Source: an uncultured Oscillospiraceae bacterium (GTDB lineage: Bacteria > Bacillota > Clostridia > Oscillospirales > Oscillospiraceae). From it: a stretch of 32,870 bases of DNA. The position numbers were made by a program, and so were the translations under genes. Numbering within the stretch: position 1 is the stretch's first letter; every line of letters starts with the position of its first letter. Below, piece after piece: positions 9,419 through 17,061 of this stretch. The stretch covers positions 1 to 32,870 of the forward strand of contig CAKUJA010000010.1 of NCBI GenBank assembly GCA_934661135.1. Reading direction: 5' to 3'. The notes under the pieces were generated by a model. That model was given only the letters and a program-made list of their open reading frames with translations, did no database searches and had not been told where the DNA came from.

Positions 9419-9934
9419 TTAGGCGGCCACTTTTTTAATTTCGGGTACCTTTGACAGGACGGCGTAGAGCGCGACCGAGAGAATGACGCCCGCGACGGCC
9501 TGGATGGCGTTGCCGCCGATGCTGCCGGCAGCGGCCAGACCATAGCCGAGGAAAATGCTCTCATAGAGGAAATAGCCGAGCACCATCCAGATTTCGCCGA
9601 CAACAGCGGCGAGGACGGCGGCGAGCTTCGTCTTGCCGGAAAGCGCCTTCAGAATCAGCGCGGCAAAGACGGCGATGAGCGCCTTGATGACAAATGTGCC
9701 GGGCGCAAAGATAGTGTAACCCGAGAGAATGTCCGCCAGCGCGGAGCCGATGCCGCCCGCAGCGGCGCCGTAGACCGGGCCGAGCAGGAACGCCCCGAGC
9801 AGGACAACGCAGTCGCCAAGGTTGATGTAGCCATCGGTTGCGGGGATGGGCACACGGATGATATTCGTTGCGACATAGCAGAGCGCCGCAAAGAGCGCGG
9901 CAAGAACAAGACGGTATAATTTCTGATGATTCAT
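9419..9934 (-). CDS. ECF transporter S component, substrate unknown
   Basis: This 171-aa integral membrane protein has about five to six helices and the N-terminal pattern LVLAALFAALCYVATNI found in substrate-binding S components of energy-coupling factor vitamin transporters. The later string GDCVVLLGAFLLGPVYGAAAGG is also family-like. S components bind the substrate and share an EcfA/A'/T module; no ECF ATPase or T gene is in the window, so it must use one encoded elsewhere (group II arrangement). ATG 9934 has GGAGG at 8 nt. No riboswitch is visible in the 92-nt gap upstream, so the ligand cannot be named. A weak extended -10 (TGC TATGCT) in that gap could be an internal promoter. Confidence 0.85.
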   Translation of the reverse strand: MNHQKLYRLVLAALFAALCYVATNIIRVPIPATDGYINLGDCVVLLGAFLLGPVYGAAAGGIGSALADILSGYTIFAPGTFVIKALIAVFAALILKALSGKTKLAAVLAAVVGEIWMVLGYFLYESIFLGYGLAAAGSIGGNAIQAVAGVILSVALYAVLSKVPEIKKVAA

Positions 9935-10026
9935 GGAAGGTTCCTCCAGGCTTTTATGGTGACTTCAGCATAGCACCTGGACTGGACTTATGAAAGTATC
10001 AGATCTTTGAAATTTTATAGGGCCAG

Positions 10027-10683
10027 TTACACGGTGGTGTTCGTCTGGCCATAGGTTTGAAAGCGGATGCGGAGCTGCTCGAGCTGGTCGTGGCTGAGCG
10101 GATGCGGCGTGCCGGCGCACAGGCAGCGCCATTGCAGCTCGGCGGTGTATTCCAGATCTTCCGCGAGGGAGAAGGCTGCGGGAAGGCTCTCGCCGCAGGC
10201 AACAAGGCCGTGGTTGGCCAGCAGGACGGCATTGCCGTCGCCGCAGGCGGAGATGGCGGCTCCTGCCAGCTCCGGTGTGCCGAAGGTGGCATAGGGCGCG
10301 CAGGGGACGCGGTCGCAACCGGCGCCGGCAAAGACGAGATGCATCGCTTCGAGCGGCAGACCCATGCAGGCCAGTGTGGTGCAGAAGATGGAGTGCGTAT
10401 GCACGACGGCACGGAGACCCGGCTTACGGCGGTAAAACGCGGCGTGCATGGCGTGCTCGCTGGAGGGGCGGCGGAAGCCGTCGACCGTGCGGCCATCGAG
10501 GTCGAGAACGACGATGTCGGCCGGCTCCGTCTGAAAATAGTCCATGCCGGAGGGACTGATGGCCATCAGGCCGCTGGCAGGGTCGAAGATGCTGAGGTTG
10601 CCGCTGGTGCCCTTGCAGAACCCCGAGGACTGCATTTTGCGGCCGTAGGCGGCGATTTGGATACGAGCGGATTCCAGAAGCAT
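10027..10683 (-). CDS. Class II aldolase/adducin family protein (FucA-like)
   Basis: This 218-aa zinc-dependent aldolase resembles L-fuculose-1-phosphate aldolase, which splits a sugar phosphate to dihydroxyacetone phosphate and an aldehyde. Key residues are present: GTSGNLS for phosphate binding (25-31), the catalytic Glu in SSEHAMH (E76), zinc ligands in VVHTHS (H95, H97), and the third in ANHGL (H158). The frame is open to 10851, but the upstream part overlaps the promoter. ATG 10683 with GAGG at 8 nt is the start. No sugar kinase or isomerase is adjacent, so the substrate is unknown; related families include MtnB and RhaD. It is the first gene of a likely operon with the ECF S component and UPF0340. 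Confidence 0.85.
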   Translation of the reverse strand: MLLESARIQIAAYGRKMQSSGFCKGTSGNLSIFDPASGLMAISPSGMDYFQTEPADIVVLDLDGRTVDGFRRPSSEHAMHAAFYRRKPGLRAVVHTHSIFCTTLACMGLPLEAMHLVFAGAGCDRVPCAPYATFGTPELAGAAISACGDGNAVLLANHGLVACGESLPAAFSLAEDLEYTAELQWRCLCAGTPHPLSHDQLEQLRIRFQTYGQTNTTV

Positions 10684-10737
10684 GACGGCGGCCTCGCTTT
10701 CACTGTCCGCCGGGCGGCGAACAAAAAATACACTCTT

Positions 10738-10766
10738 ATTATAAGGGCACGGAGAGGCGCTGTCAA
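10738..10766 (-). promoter_or_regulatory. Perfect consensus sigma-A promoter for the aldolase operon
   Basis: On the minus strand TTGACA (10761-10766) and TATAAT (10738-10743) are separated by 17 bp, an exact match to the consensus in both boxes and spacing. It lies 54 nt upstream of the aldolase start codon. Confidence 0.9.
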
Positions 10767-10837
10767 CGAAATGACGAGAATTGTACGAAAGCGCCAAAAA
10801 CGCGGAAAAAACTAAAAATTTTTGTATGTTTTCGAGA

Positions 10838-10866
10838 TTGCCGAACAGCAAAAAATATGGTCTAAT
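10838..10866 (+). promoter_or_regulatory. Probable promoter of carAB
   Basis: TTGCCG (10838-10843) and TCTAAT (10861-10866) have a 17-bp spacer. The leader that follows is AT-rich and contains an 8-bp perfect hairpin (10892-10899 with 10903-10910, loop ATA), which may be an operator or a leader structure. No PyrR-binding loop or attenuator terminator is visible. Confidence 0.6.
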
Positions 10867-10941
10867 ATTTATACGTGCGAATTCGGATAATATACAAAAA
10901 TATTTTGTATCATGAAAAAATATTCATCAAGGAGCAAGCCA

Positions 10942-12045
10942 ATGAGAGCTATGGATCGCAAGCTCGTCCTGGAGGACGGAAGCGAATATTATGGGTACGG
11001 CTTCGGCGCGGGCGGAGACCGTGTGTGTGAGATCGTGTTCAACACGTCGCTGGCAGGCTATCAGGAGATTGTATCCGACCCGTCGTATACGGATCAGCTT
11101 GTGGTGATGACGTATCCGCTGATCGGAAACTACGGCATTACGGAGGAGGACTTTGAGTGCAAGAACCCGAGCATCGGGGCGCTGGCGGTCTGCGACTACA
11201 ACGATATGCCGTCGAATTTCCGCTATACGCGGACACTCTCGGAGCTGCTGGAGGAGAACGGCATTCCGGCCATCTCTGGAATTGACACGCGCAAGCTGAC
11301 GCGGAGCATCCGCGACTTTGGCTCGCGGCGTGTGCTGCTGACGACACCGGAGACGACGGCGGAGCAGGCGTTGGAAATCCTCCGCGCGACGCCGGTGCCG
11401 CATGATGCGGTGGCGCGGGTCTCGTGCGGCAAGCGCTGGTACGCGCGCACGGCGAATCCGCAGTTCAACGTGGTGGCGGTCGACTGCGGGATCAAGCTGA
11501 ACATCATCCGGTCGCTGAACGCGGCGGGGTGCAATGTGACGGTGGTGCCGTATGACACGAGCGCGGAGGAGATCGCGTTTTTGCGGCCGGACGGCATTTT
11601 CCTCTCCAACGGCCCCGGCGACCCGGAGGATGTGACGCCGCTGATCGAGACTGTGCGCGCGCTGCGCGGGAAATATCCGATGTTCGGCATCTGCCTGGGG
11701 CATCAGATCATCGCGCTCTCCTACGGCGCAAAGACATATAAGCTGAAATTCGGCCACCGCGGGGGCAACCACCCGGTGCTGAATCTGGAGACCGGGAAGA
11801 TTGAGATCACCTCGCAGAACCACAGCTACGCCGTCGACGAGCAGAGCATGGCGCAGACGCCGCTGCGCGTGACGCACCGCAATCTGCTCGACGGAACCGT
11901 CGAGGGGCAGAAATGCATGGAGGATCGGGTGTTCAGCGTACAGTATCACCCGGAGAGCGCGCCGGGACCGCAGGACAGCGGGTATCTGTTTGCGGAATTT
12001 TTGCAGAGCATGAAGGAGGCGCAGCGCGATGCCGAAAAGAACTGA
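10942..12045 (+). CDS. carA: Carbamoyl-phosphate synthase small subunit
   Basis: CarA is the glutamine amidotransferase subunit that supplies ammonia to CarB for carbamoyl phosphate, the precursor of pyrimidines and arginine. The 367-aa protein has the CarA N-terminal domain (SLAGYQEIVSDPSY near residues 35-48) and a class I amidotransferase domain. That domain carries the nucleophile elbow GICLGHQ and the YHPES motif holding the His-Glu pair. The frame opens at 10912, but ATG 10942 has AAGGAG at 7-nt spacing and gives the usual N-terminus. Its 3' end overlaps carB by 17 nt, so the subunits are translationally coupled. No arginine genes are nearby and the pyr operon lies 8 kb downstream, so a pyrimidine role is likely. 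Confidence 0.96.
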   Translation: MRAMDRKLVLEDGSEYYGYGFGAGGDRVCEIVFNTSLAGYQEIVSDPSYTDQLVVMTYPLIGNYGITEEDFECKNPSIGALAVCDYNDMPSNFRYTRTLSELLEENGIPAISGIDTRKLTRSIRDFGSRRVLLTTPETTAEQALEILRATPVPHDAVARVSCGKRWYARTANPQFNVVAVDCGIKLNIIRSLNAAGCNVTVVPYDTSAEEIAFLRPDGIFLSNGPGDPEDVTPLIETVRALRGKYPMFGICLGHQIIALSYGAKTYKLKFGHRGGNHPVLNLETGKIEITSQNHSYAVDEQSMAQTPLRVTHRNLLDGTVEGQKCMEDRVFSVQYHPESAPGPQDSGYLFAEFLQSMKEAQRDAEKN

Positions 12046-15000
12046 CATCCACAAGATTCTGGTCATTGGCTCCGGCCCGATTGTCATTGGGCAGGCGGCG
12101 GAATTTGACTACGCGGGCACGCAGGCGTGTCTTGCGCTGCGTGAGGAAGGGTATGAGGTCGTGCTGGCGAACTCCAACCCGGCGACGATTATGACGGATA
12201 CGTCGGTTGCGGACAAGGTCTATATGGAGCCGCTGACCGTGGACTATCTGGCGCGGATCTGCCGGCTGGAACGGCCGGACGCGATTGTGCCGGGAATCGG
12301 CGGGCAGACGGGGCTGAACCTCGCCATGCAGCTCTGGAAGCAGGGCGTTTTGGACGAGTGCGGCGTGGAGCTGCTGGGCACGGACGCCAAGAGCATCGAG
12401 TGCGCCGAGGATCGGGAGCTTTTCAAGGAGCTTTGCGAGCGGATCGGAGAGCCGGTGGTGCCGTCGCAGATCACGTACAGCGCGGACGAGGCGCTTGCCG
12501 CGGCAGCGGAGATCGGCTATCCGGTGATTCTGCGGCCGGCGTTTACGCTCGGCGGCACGGGCGGCGGCTTTGCCGACACGCCGGAGGAGCTGGCAGAGAA
12601 GATGAAAAACGCGCTGGCGCTCTCGCCGGTGCATCAGGTGCTCGTGGAAAAGAGCATCAAGGGATATAAGGAAATTGAATATGAAGTGATGCGCGACGCA
12701 AACGACACGGCCATCACGGTCTGCAACATGGAAAATCTCGACCCGGTGGGCATCCACACGGGCGACTCGATCGTCGTGGCGCCGAGCCAGACGCTCACAA
12801 ACCGGGAATTTCAAATGCTGCGCAGCAGTGCGCTGAAGATCATCCGCGCGCTGGGCGTGGAGGGCGGCTGCAACGTGCAGTTCGCGCTCGACCCGCATTC
12901 GTTCCGCTACTATGTGATTGAGGTGAACCCGCGCGTGTCGCGCTCGTCGGCGCTGGCGTCGAAGGCGACCGGCTATCCGATTGCGCGCGTGTCGGCGAAG
13001 ATTGCGGTAGGGATGCGCCTGGAGGAGATTCCGCTGGCCAACACGCCGGCCTGCTTTGAGCCGGCGCTGGACTATGTGGTGACGAAGATGCCGCGGTTCC
13101 CGTTTGACAAGTTCCCGGCGGCGCACAACCGGCTCTCCACGCAGATGAAGGCCACGGGCGAGGTGATGAGCGTCGGGCGGACGTTTGAGGAGAGCCTGCT
13201 CAAGGCGATCCGGTCGCTGGAGGAAGGGAAAAACCACATTCATCTGCCGAAATTTGACTCGGAGCACATGAGCATCGATCAGCTTTTGGACTACATCAAG
13301 GAGGGAACGGACGACCGGATCTACGCAATTTCGCAGCTCATGTGGATGGGCGTTGACCCGTTCCGCATCTCCAATCTGACGCAGATCGATCTGTTCTTCC
13401 TCGACAAGATCAAGAAGATTGTAGATCTGGAAAAGGAGATGGAGCAGAATATCGGCTCGCTGCCGCATCTGAGAGAAGCCAAGCGGATGGGATTTTCGGA
13501 TTCCTATGTGGCGGAGCTATGGGGGTGGACGGAGGACGCGGTCTACGCGCTGCGCTGCCGGGAGCATCTGTTCCCGGTCTACAAGATGATCGACACCTGC
13601 GCGAGCGAGTTTGACAGCTATGTGCCGTATTTCTACTCGACCTACGCGGAGGAAAACGAGTCTGTTGTGACGGAGCGGGAGAAGGTGATTGTGCTCGGCT
13701 CCGGGCCGATCCGGATCGGACAGGGCGTGGAGTTTGACTACTCGACTGTCCACGCTGTGCGGACAATCCGGGAGATGGGGTTTGAAGCGATTGTCATCAA
13801 CAACAACCCGGAGACGGTCTCGACCGACTATACGACCGCCGACAAGCTCTACTTTGAGCCGCTGACGGCGGAGGACGTGATGAACATTGTGCAGCTCGAA
13901 CGGCCGCTCGGCGTGATTGCGACGCTCGGCGGGCAGACGGCCGTGAATCTGGCGGAGCCGCTGGCGCGGCGCGGCGTGCGGATTTTGGGTACGGACTGCG
14001 CGGCGATTGAAAAAGCGGAGAACCGGGACGCGTTTGACGCGGTGATCAAATCGCTTGCGATTCCGAACCCGGAGGGCGTGGCCGTGACGGATATGGAAGC
14101 GGGCGTCGCCGCGGCAGCGGAGATCGGCTATCCGGTGCTGGTGCGGCCGAGCTTTGTGCTCGGCGGGCGTGCGATGGAGATCGTGGCAAACGAGACGATG
14201 CTGCGCAAGTATCTTGGAAACGCATTTGCCGTTGACGCGGAAAAGCCGGTGCTCATCGACAATTATCTGATGGGCAAGGAGGTCGAGGTCGACGCGGTCT
14301 GCGACGGTGAGCGGGTGTTTTTGCCGGGGATTATGGAGCTGGTGGAGCGCACGGGTGTGCACTCTGGCGACTCGACGTCGGTCTATCCGCCGTTTTCGAT
14401 CTCGGAGACCGTCAAGGCGACGATCGCGGACTACACGGCGCGGCTTGGCCTTGGAATCGGGATTGTCGGCCTGTTTAACATCCAGTTTATCGTGGCGCCG
14501 GACGAGCACGTCTATGTGATCGAGGTCAACCCGCGCGCCTCGCGCAGCGTGCCGTTCCTCTCGAAGGCGACCGGCTGCCCGCTGGTGGCGATTGCAACGC
14601 GCGCGATGCTCGGGCAGACGCTTGCCGCGCAGGGAATTACAGCGGCGATGCTGCCGGAGAAGAAAAGCTGGTATGTCAAGGCGCCGGCGTTCTCGTTTAC
14701 GAAGCTCGACGGCATGGACGCCTATCTGTCGCCGGAGATGAAGTCGACCGGCGAGGCCATCGGCTACGACCGGCGGCTCAACCGGGCGCTGTGCAAGGCG
14801 ATCGAGGCATCCGGCGTGGAGATGAAGGATCACGGCACGGTGATTGTGACGCTGGCCGACGAGGACAAGGACGAGGCATTGCCGCTGGTGGAACGGTTTT
14901 ACAGGCTCGGCTTCCGGCTGGAGGCGACCGTGGGCACGGCGAACTATTTGCAGGCGCACGGCATCCCGGCAACGCTGCGCGGCAAGCTCAGCGAGGGCAG

Positions 15001-15217
15001 CGAGGAGATTTTGGACTCGATCCGCTCCGGCCACGTAAGCTACATCATCAACACGCGCGCGATTTTGTCCGGCGTGCACTACAAGGACGGCGTGGCGATT
15101 CGGCGCTGCGCGATTCAAAACGGCGTGACGATCTTTACCTCGCTCGACACGGTGCGGATTGTGCTGGATGTGTTGGAGGAGAGTATCCCGGATGTGTCTA
15201 CCATCGACGGACAGTGA
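12029..15217 (+). CDS. carB: Carbamoyl-phosphate synthase large subunit
   Basis: CarB makes carbamoyl phosphate from bicarbonate, ammonia and two ATP. The 1062-aa protein has the expected duplicated architecture. The first carboxyphosphate half opens with LVIGSGPIVIGQAAEFDY near residue 11. The second carbamoyl phosphate half opens with VIVLGSGPIRIGQGVEFDY near residue 554. Each half carries an ATP-grasp fold, with EVNPRVSRSSAL in the first and EVNPRASRSVPF in the second. A methylglyoxal-synthase-like allosteric domain (about 930-1062) normally binds UMP, IMP or ornithine. The start has AAGGAGG at 9-nt spacing inside carA. Length is standard for the family. Confidence 0.97.
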   Translation: MPKRTDIHKILVIGSGPIVIGQAAEFDYAGTQACLALREEGYEVVLANSNPATIMTDTSVADKVYMEPLTVDYLARICRLERPDAIVPGIGGQTGLNLAMQLWKQGVLDECGVELLGTDAKSIECAEDRELFKELCERIGEPVVPSQITYSADEALAAAAEIGYPVILRPAFTLGGTGGGFADTPEELAEKMKNALALSPVHQVLVEKSIKGYKEIEYEVMRDANDTAITVCNMENLDPVGIHTGDSIVVAPSQTLTNREFQMLRSSALKIIRALGVEGGCNVQFALDPHSFRYYVIEVNPRVSRSSALASKATGYPIARVSAKIAVGMRLEEIPLANTPACFEPALDYVVTKMPRFPFDKFPAAHNRLSTQMKATGEVMSVGRTFEESLLKAIRSLEEGKNHIHLPKFDSEHMSIDQLLDYIKEGTDDRIYAISQLMWMGVDPFRISNLTQIDLFFLDKIKKIVDLEKEMEQNIGSLPHLREAKRMGFSDSYVAELWGWTEDAVYALRCREHLFPVYKMIDTCASEFDSYVPYFYSTYAEENESVVTEREKVIVLGSGPIRIGQGVEFDYSTVHAVRTIREMGFEAIVINNNPETVSTDYTTADKLYFEPLTAEDVMNIVQLERPLGVIATLGGQTAVNLAEPLARRGVRILGTDCAAIEKAENRDAFDAVIKSLAIPNPEGVAVTDMEAGVAAAAEIGYPVLVRPSFVLGGRAMEIVANETMLRKYLGNAFAVDAEKPVLIDNYLMGKEVEVDAVCDGERVFLPGIMELVERTGVHSGDSTSVYPPFSISETVKATIADYTARLGLGIGIVGLFNIQFIVAPDEHVYVIEVNPRASRSVPFLSKATGCPLVAIATRAMLGQTLAAQGITAAMLPEKKSWYVKAPAFSFTKLDGMDAYLSPEMKSTGEAIGYDRRLNRALCKAIEASGVEMKDHGTVIVTLADEDKDEALPLVERFYRLGFRLEATVGTANYLQAHGIPATLRGKLSEGSEEILDSIRSGHVSYIINTRAILSGVHYKDGVAIRRCAIQNGVTIFTSLDTVRIVLDVLEESIPDVSTIDGQ

Positions 15218-15255
15218 GCGCTGAAAAAGTTTTTTCTGTGAGACAAAAATTGTGC

Positions 15256-15284
15256 TTGACATTCGGCGGAAAATGTGATTGAAT
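15256..15284 (+). promoter_or_regulatory. Promoter of the Trp T-box leader
   Basis: Consensus TTGACA (15256-15261) and TTGAAT (15279-15284) are separated by 17 bp, starting 38 nt after carB. It drives the T-box leader that begins about 20 nt downstream. Confidence 0.75.
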
Positions 15285-15301
15285 ACAGGCAATCAATTGA
15301 A

Positions 15302-15575
15302 TCAAACCGTTGAGGATGAGTGAGTACCTGCAAACGTGGTTCCATCCAGAGAGCCGCCGGTGGTGCGAGTGCGGCAGGAGCAGTTGCAGAGAATGGACAT
15401 CCGAGGGCGAGCGGAAAGGCGAATGCCGAGTATGCAAGACGGAGAGGGGCGCTCCGTGATAAAAGGCCAGCATATGATGGTATGCGTAAAGAGGGCGCGT
15501 GAGCGCCAAGCCGGGTGGCACCGCAGGAAGTTTTTTCATCCTGTCCCAGCAGAGATTGCTGGGACAGGATTTTTT
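15302..15575 (+). promoter_or_regulatory. T-box riboswitch specific for tRNA-Trp
   Basis: T-box leaders sense uncharged tRNA and switch between termination and readthrough. Stem I starts with GGATG (15314-15318), which pairs with CATCC (15398-15402). Immediately before the latter is the specifier, GAA-TGG-A, with codon UGG (15394-15396), meaning tryptophan. The AGAGAG bulge and the GGTGGTGCGAG distal loop are also present (15349-15369). The T-box proper, AAGCCGGGTGGCACCGC, is at 15508-15524. Its bulge UGGC (15516-15519) complements GCCA, as expected for tRNA-Trp with a G discriminator. The terminator is a 14-bp stem (15538-15551 with 15557-15570) followed by six T. The downstream transporter is of the TrpXYZ family, which agrees. 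Confidence 0.95.
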
Positions 15576-15631
15576 GTATAGCAAAATACGAAATGCGCCA
15601 TTTCCTCGCCCCTGCGTGGCAACCGGAAAGG

Positions 15632-15670
15632 ATGCACAAATACTTCACGCACCGGCATTTGTGCATTTTT
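15632..15670 (+). terminator. Second terminator-like hairpin after the T-box
   Basis: ATGCACAAAT (15632-15641) pairs perfectly with ATTTGTGCAT (15657-15666), followed by a run of T (15666-15670). CGCACC in its 15-nt loop can also pair with the GGTGCG that follows the T-run, giving an alternative fold. It lies 60 nt after the T-box terminator and before the small ORF and the binding-protein gene. Confidence 0.55.
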
Positions 15671-15721
15671 GTGGTGCGGTGCTCACGCATGAAGCTTTAT
15701 GACCCCGAGGAGGAATCTGAA

Positions 15722-15772
15722 ATGAAATTGTTTACAAAACGATGGCGTCTGTACTGTGAAGAAAACCGGTAA
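15722..15772 (+). CDS. Possible 16-residue leader peptide containing Trp
   Basis: A short ORF, MKLFTKRWRLYCEENR, lies between the Trp T-box and the binding-protein gene. It has a strong ribosome site (GAGGAGG about 8 nt before the ATG) and ends 43 nt before the next start codon. It has one Trp codon. In B. subtilis the anti-TRAP operon likewise combines a Trp T-box with a short Trp-containing leader ORF, so a second translation-based sensor is conceivable (inference). It could also be a chance ORF behind a purine-rich tract. Confidence 0.4.
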   Translation: MKLFTKRWRLYCEENR

Positions 15773-15815
15773 ACCAGACATCCATTTGACTTCATCACAG
15801 AAAGGACTTTGAACC

Positions 15816-16919
15816 ATGAAAAAGATCATTGCAATGCTTCTCGCAGCTATGATGCTGCTCACGCTTGCCGCCTGCGGCAGCAAGACCACGGACGCAACCA
15901 CGGACAACACGACAGACACCGCAGCCGCCGACACGGCGAATGCGCAGGATGCAGCGGCGGAGGGTGTGGCTGAGAGCGGCCAGACGTTCAAGATCGGCCT
16001 TTGCAACTACGTCGACGATGCATCGCTGAACCAGATTGTGGAGAACATTCAGAACCAGCTTCAGATCATCGGCGAGGAGAACGGCGTGACGTTTGAAATC
16101 GAGTATGACAACTGCAACGCCGACGCGAACGTGCTCAGCCAGATCATCTCGAACTTCAAGGCCGACGGCGTCGACCTGATGATCGGCGTGGCGACGCCGG
16201 TTGCCATCTCGATGCAGGCCGAAACAGAGGGTACCGATATTCCGGTGGTGTTCTCGGCGGTTTCCGACCCGATCTCCTGCGGCCTGGTGGAGTCGCTGGA
16301 CGCGCCGGGCGCGAACATCACGGGCACTTCCGATTACCTCGACACCAATGCGGTGCTGAACCTGATCTTTGCGGCGAACCCCGACGCGGCCAACATCGGC
16401 CTGCTCTACAACGTCGGTCAGGACTCCTCGACGACTCCGATTGCGGACGCGAAGGCCTATCTCGATGCGAAGGGCGTCAGCTATAAGGAATACACCGGCA
16501 CGAACGTCGATGAGGTCATCCTTGCGGCGCAGGCCGCAGCAGCAGACGGTGTGGACGCGATCTTCACACCGACCGACAACACGATTATGACCGCGGAGCT
16601 TTCAATCTATGAAATTCTCGCGGAGGCGGGCATTCCGCACTACACCGGCGCAAACTCCTTCGCACTGAACGGCGCGTTCCTCGGCTACGGCGTGGACTAT
16701 GCGAACCTCGGCATGGAGACGGCCAACATGGTCGCCGACATCCTGATCGGCGGCAAAAACCCCGCCGAGATGCCGGTGATGACGTTTGACAACGGCACGG
16801 CGACCGTCAATGTGGAGACCTGCGAGGCGCTCGGCTACGACTATGACGCGATTGCGGAGGCGTTTGCACCGTATTGCACGAAGGTGGAGCAGATTCACAC
16901 GGCGGAGAGCTTCGAGTAA
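15816..16919 (+). CDS. trpX: Tryptophan ABC transporter substrate-binding lipoprotein (TrpX-like)
   Basis: This 367-aa extracellular lipoprotein captures substrate for the adjacent ABC transporter. It has a signal peptide with lipobox LAAC (Cys20), then a Thr/Asp/Ala-rich linker to about residue 50, and then an ABC_sub_bind-type domain (COG2984 family). Recognisable strings are FKADGVDLMIGVATPVA, VFSAVSDPI and IFTPTDNTIM. Members associated with tRNA-Trp T-boxes have been predicted to bind tryptophan; the UGG specifier upstream supports that here. AAAGGA lies 9 nt before the ATG. A hairpin at 17010-17040 separates it from the permease gene, perhaps keeping binding-protein mRNA more abundant. 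Confidence 0.9.
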   Translation: MKKIIAMLLAAMMLLTLAACGSKTTDATTDNTTDTAAADTANAQDAAAEGVAESGQTFKIGLCNYVDDASLNQIVENIQNQLQIIGEENGVTFEIEYDNCNADANVLSQIISNFKADGVDLMIGVATPVAISMQAETEGTDIPVVFSAVSDPISCGLVESLDAPGANITGTSDYLDTNAVLNLIFAANPDAANIGLLYNVGQDSSTTPIADAKAYLDAKGVSYKEYTGTNVDEVILAAQAAAADGVDAIFTPTDNTIMTAELSIYEILAEAGIPHYTGANSFALNGAFLGYGVDYANLGMETANMVADILIGGKNPAEMPVMTFDNGTATVNVETCEALGYDYDAIAEAFAPYCTKVEQIHTAESFE

Positions 16920-17009
16920 GCATACCAAGCGGTGAAATCGACCGAGAGACCCCTACAAGCACGATGGATTTTAGATGCAGTATCAAGATGAGATGGTTGA
17001 CACACGCTG

Positions 17010-17040
17010 GCAGACACGCGCCGAAACGGTGCGTGTCTGC
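17010..17040 (+). other. Intercistronic hairpin between trpX and trpY
   Basis: A 14-bp stem with one G-U wobble (17010-17023 with 17027-17040, loop AAA) lies 21 nt before the permease start, with no U-tract. This fits a 3'-end stabiliser or partial attenuator that raises binding-protein mRNA over membrane components. The rest of the 142-nt gap shows nothing else. Confidence 0.65.
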
Positions 17041-17061
17041 GTGGAATGAGGAGGAGCGGGT

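Noticed and set aside
9935..10026. Riboswitch upstream of the ECF S component
   Set aside because: The 92-nt gap shows no recognisable TPP, preQ1, cobalamin or folate-type core; it is too short for most classes.
13517..15292. Long open frame antisense to carB (591 codons)
   Set aside because: It is a shadow of carB with arginine- and histidine-rich composition typical of antisense frames in GC-rich DNA.
15515..15721. 85-codon frame running from inside the T-box into the mini-ORF
   Set aside because: It begins in the T-box sequence and crosses its terminator; only the last 16 codons have a good ribosome site.
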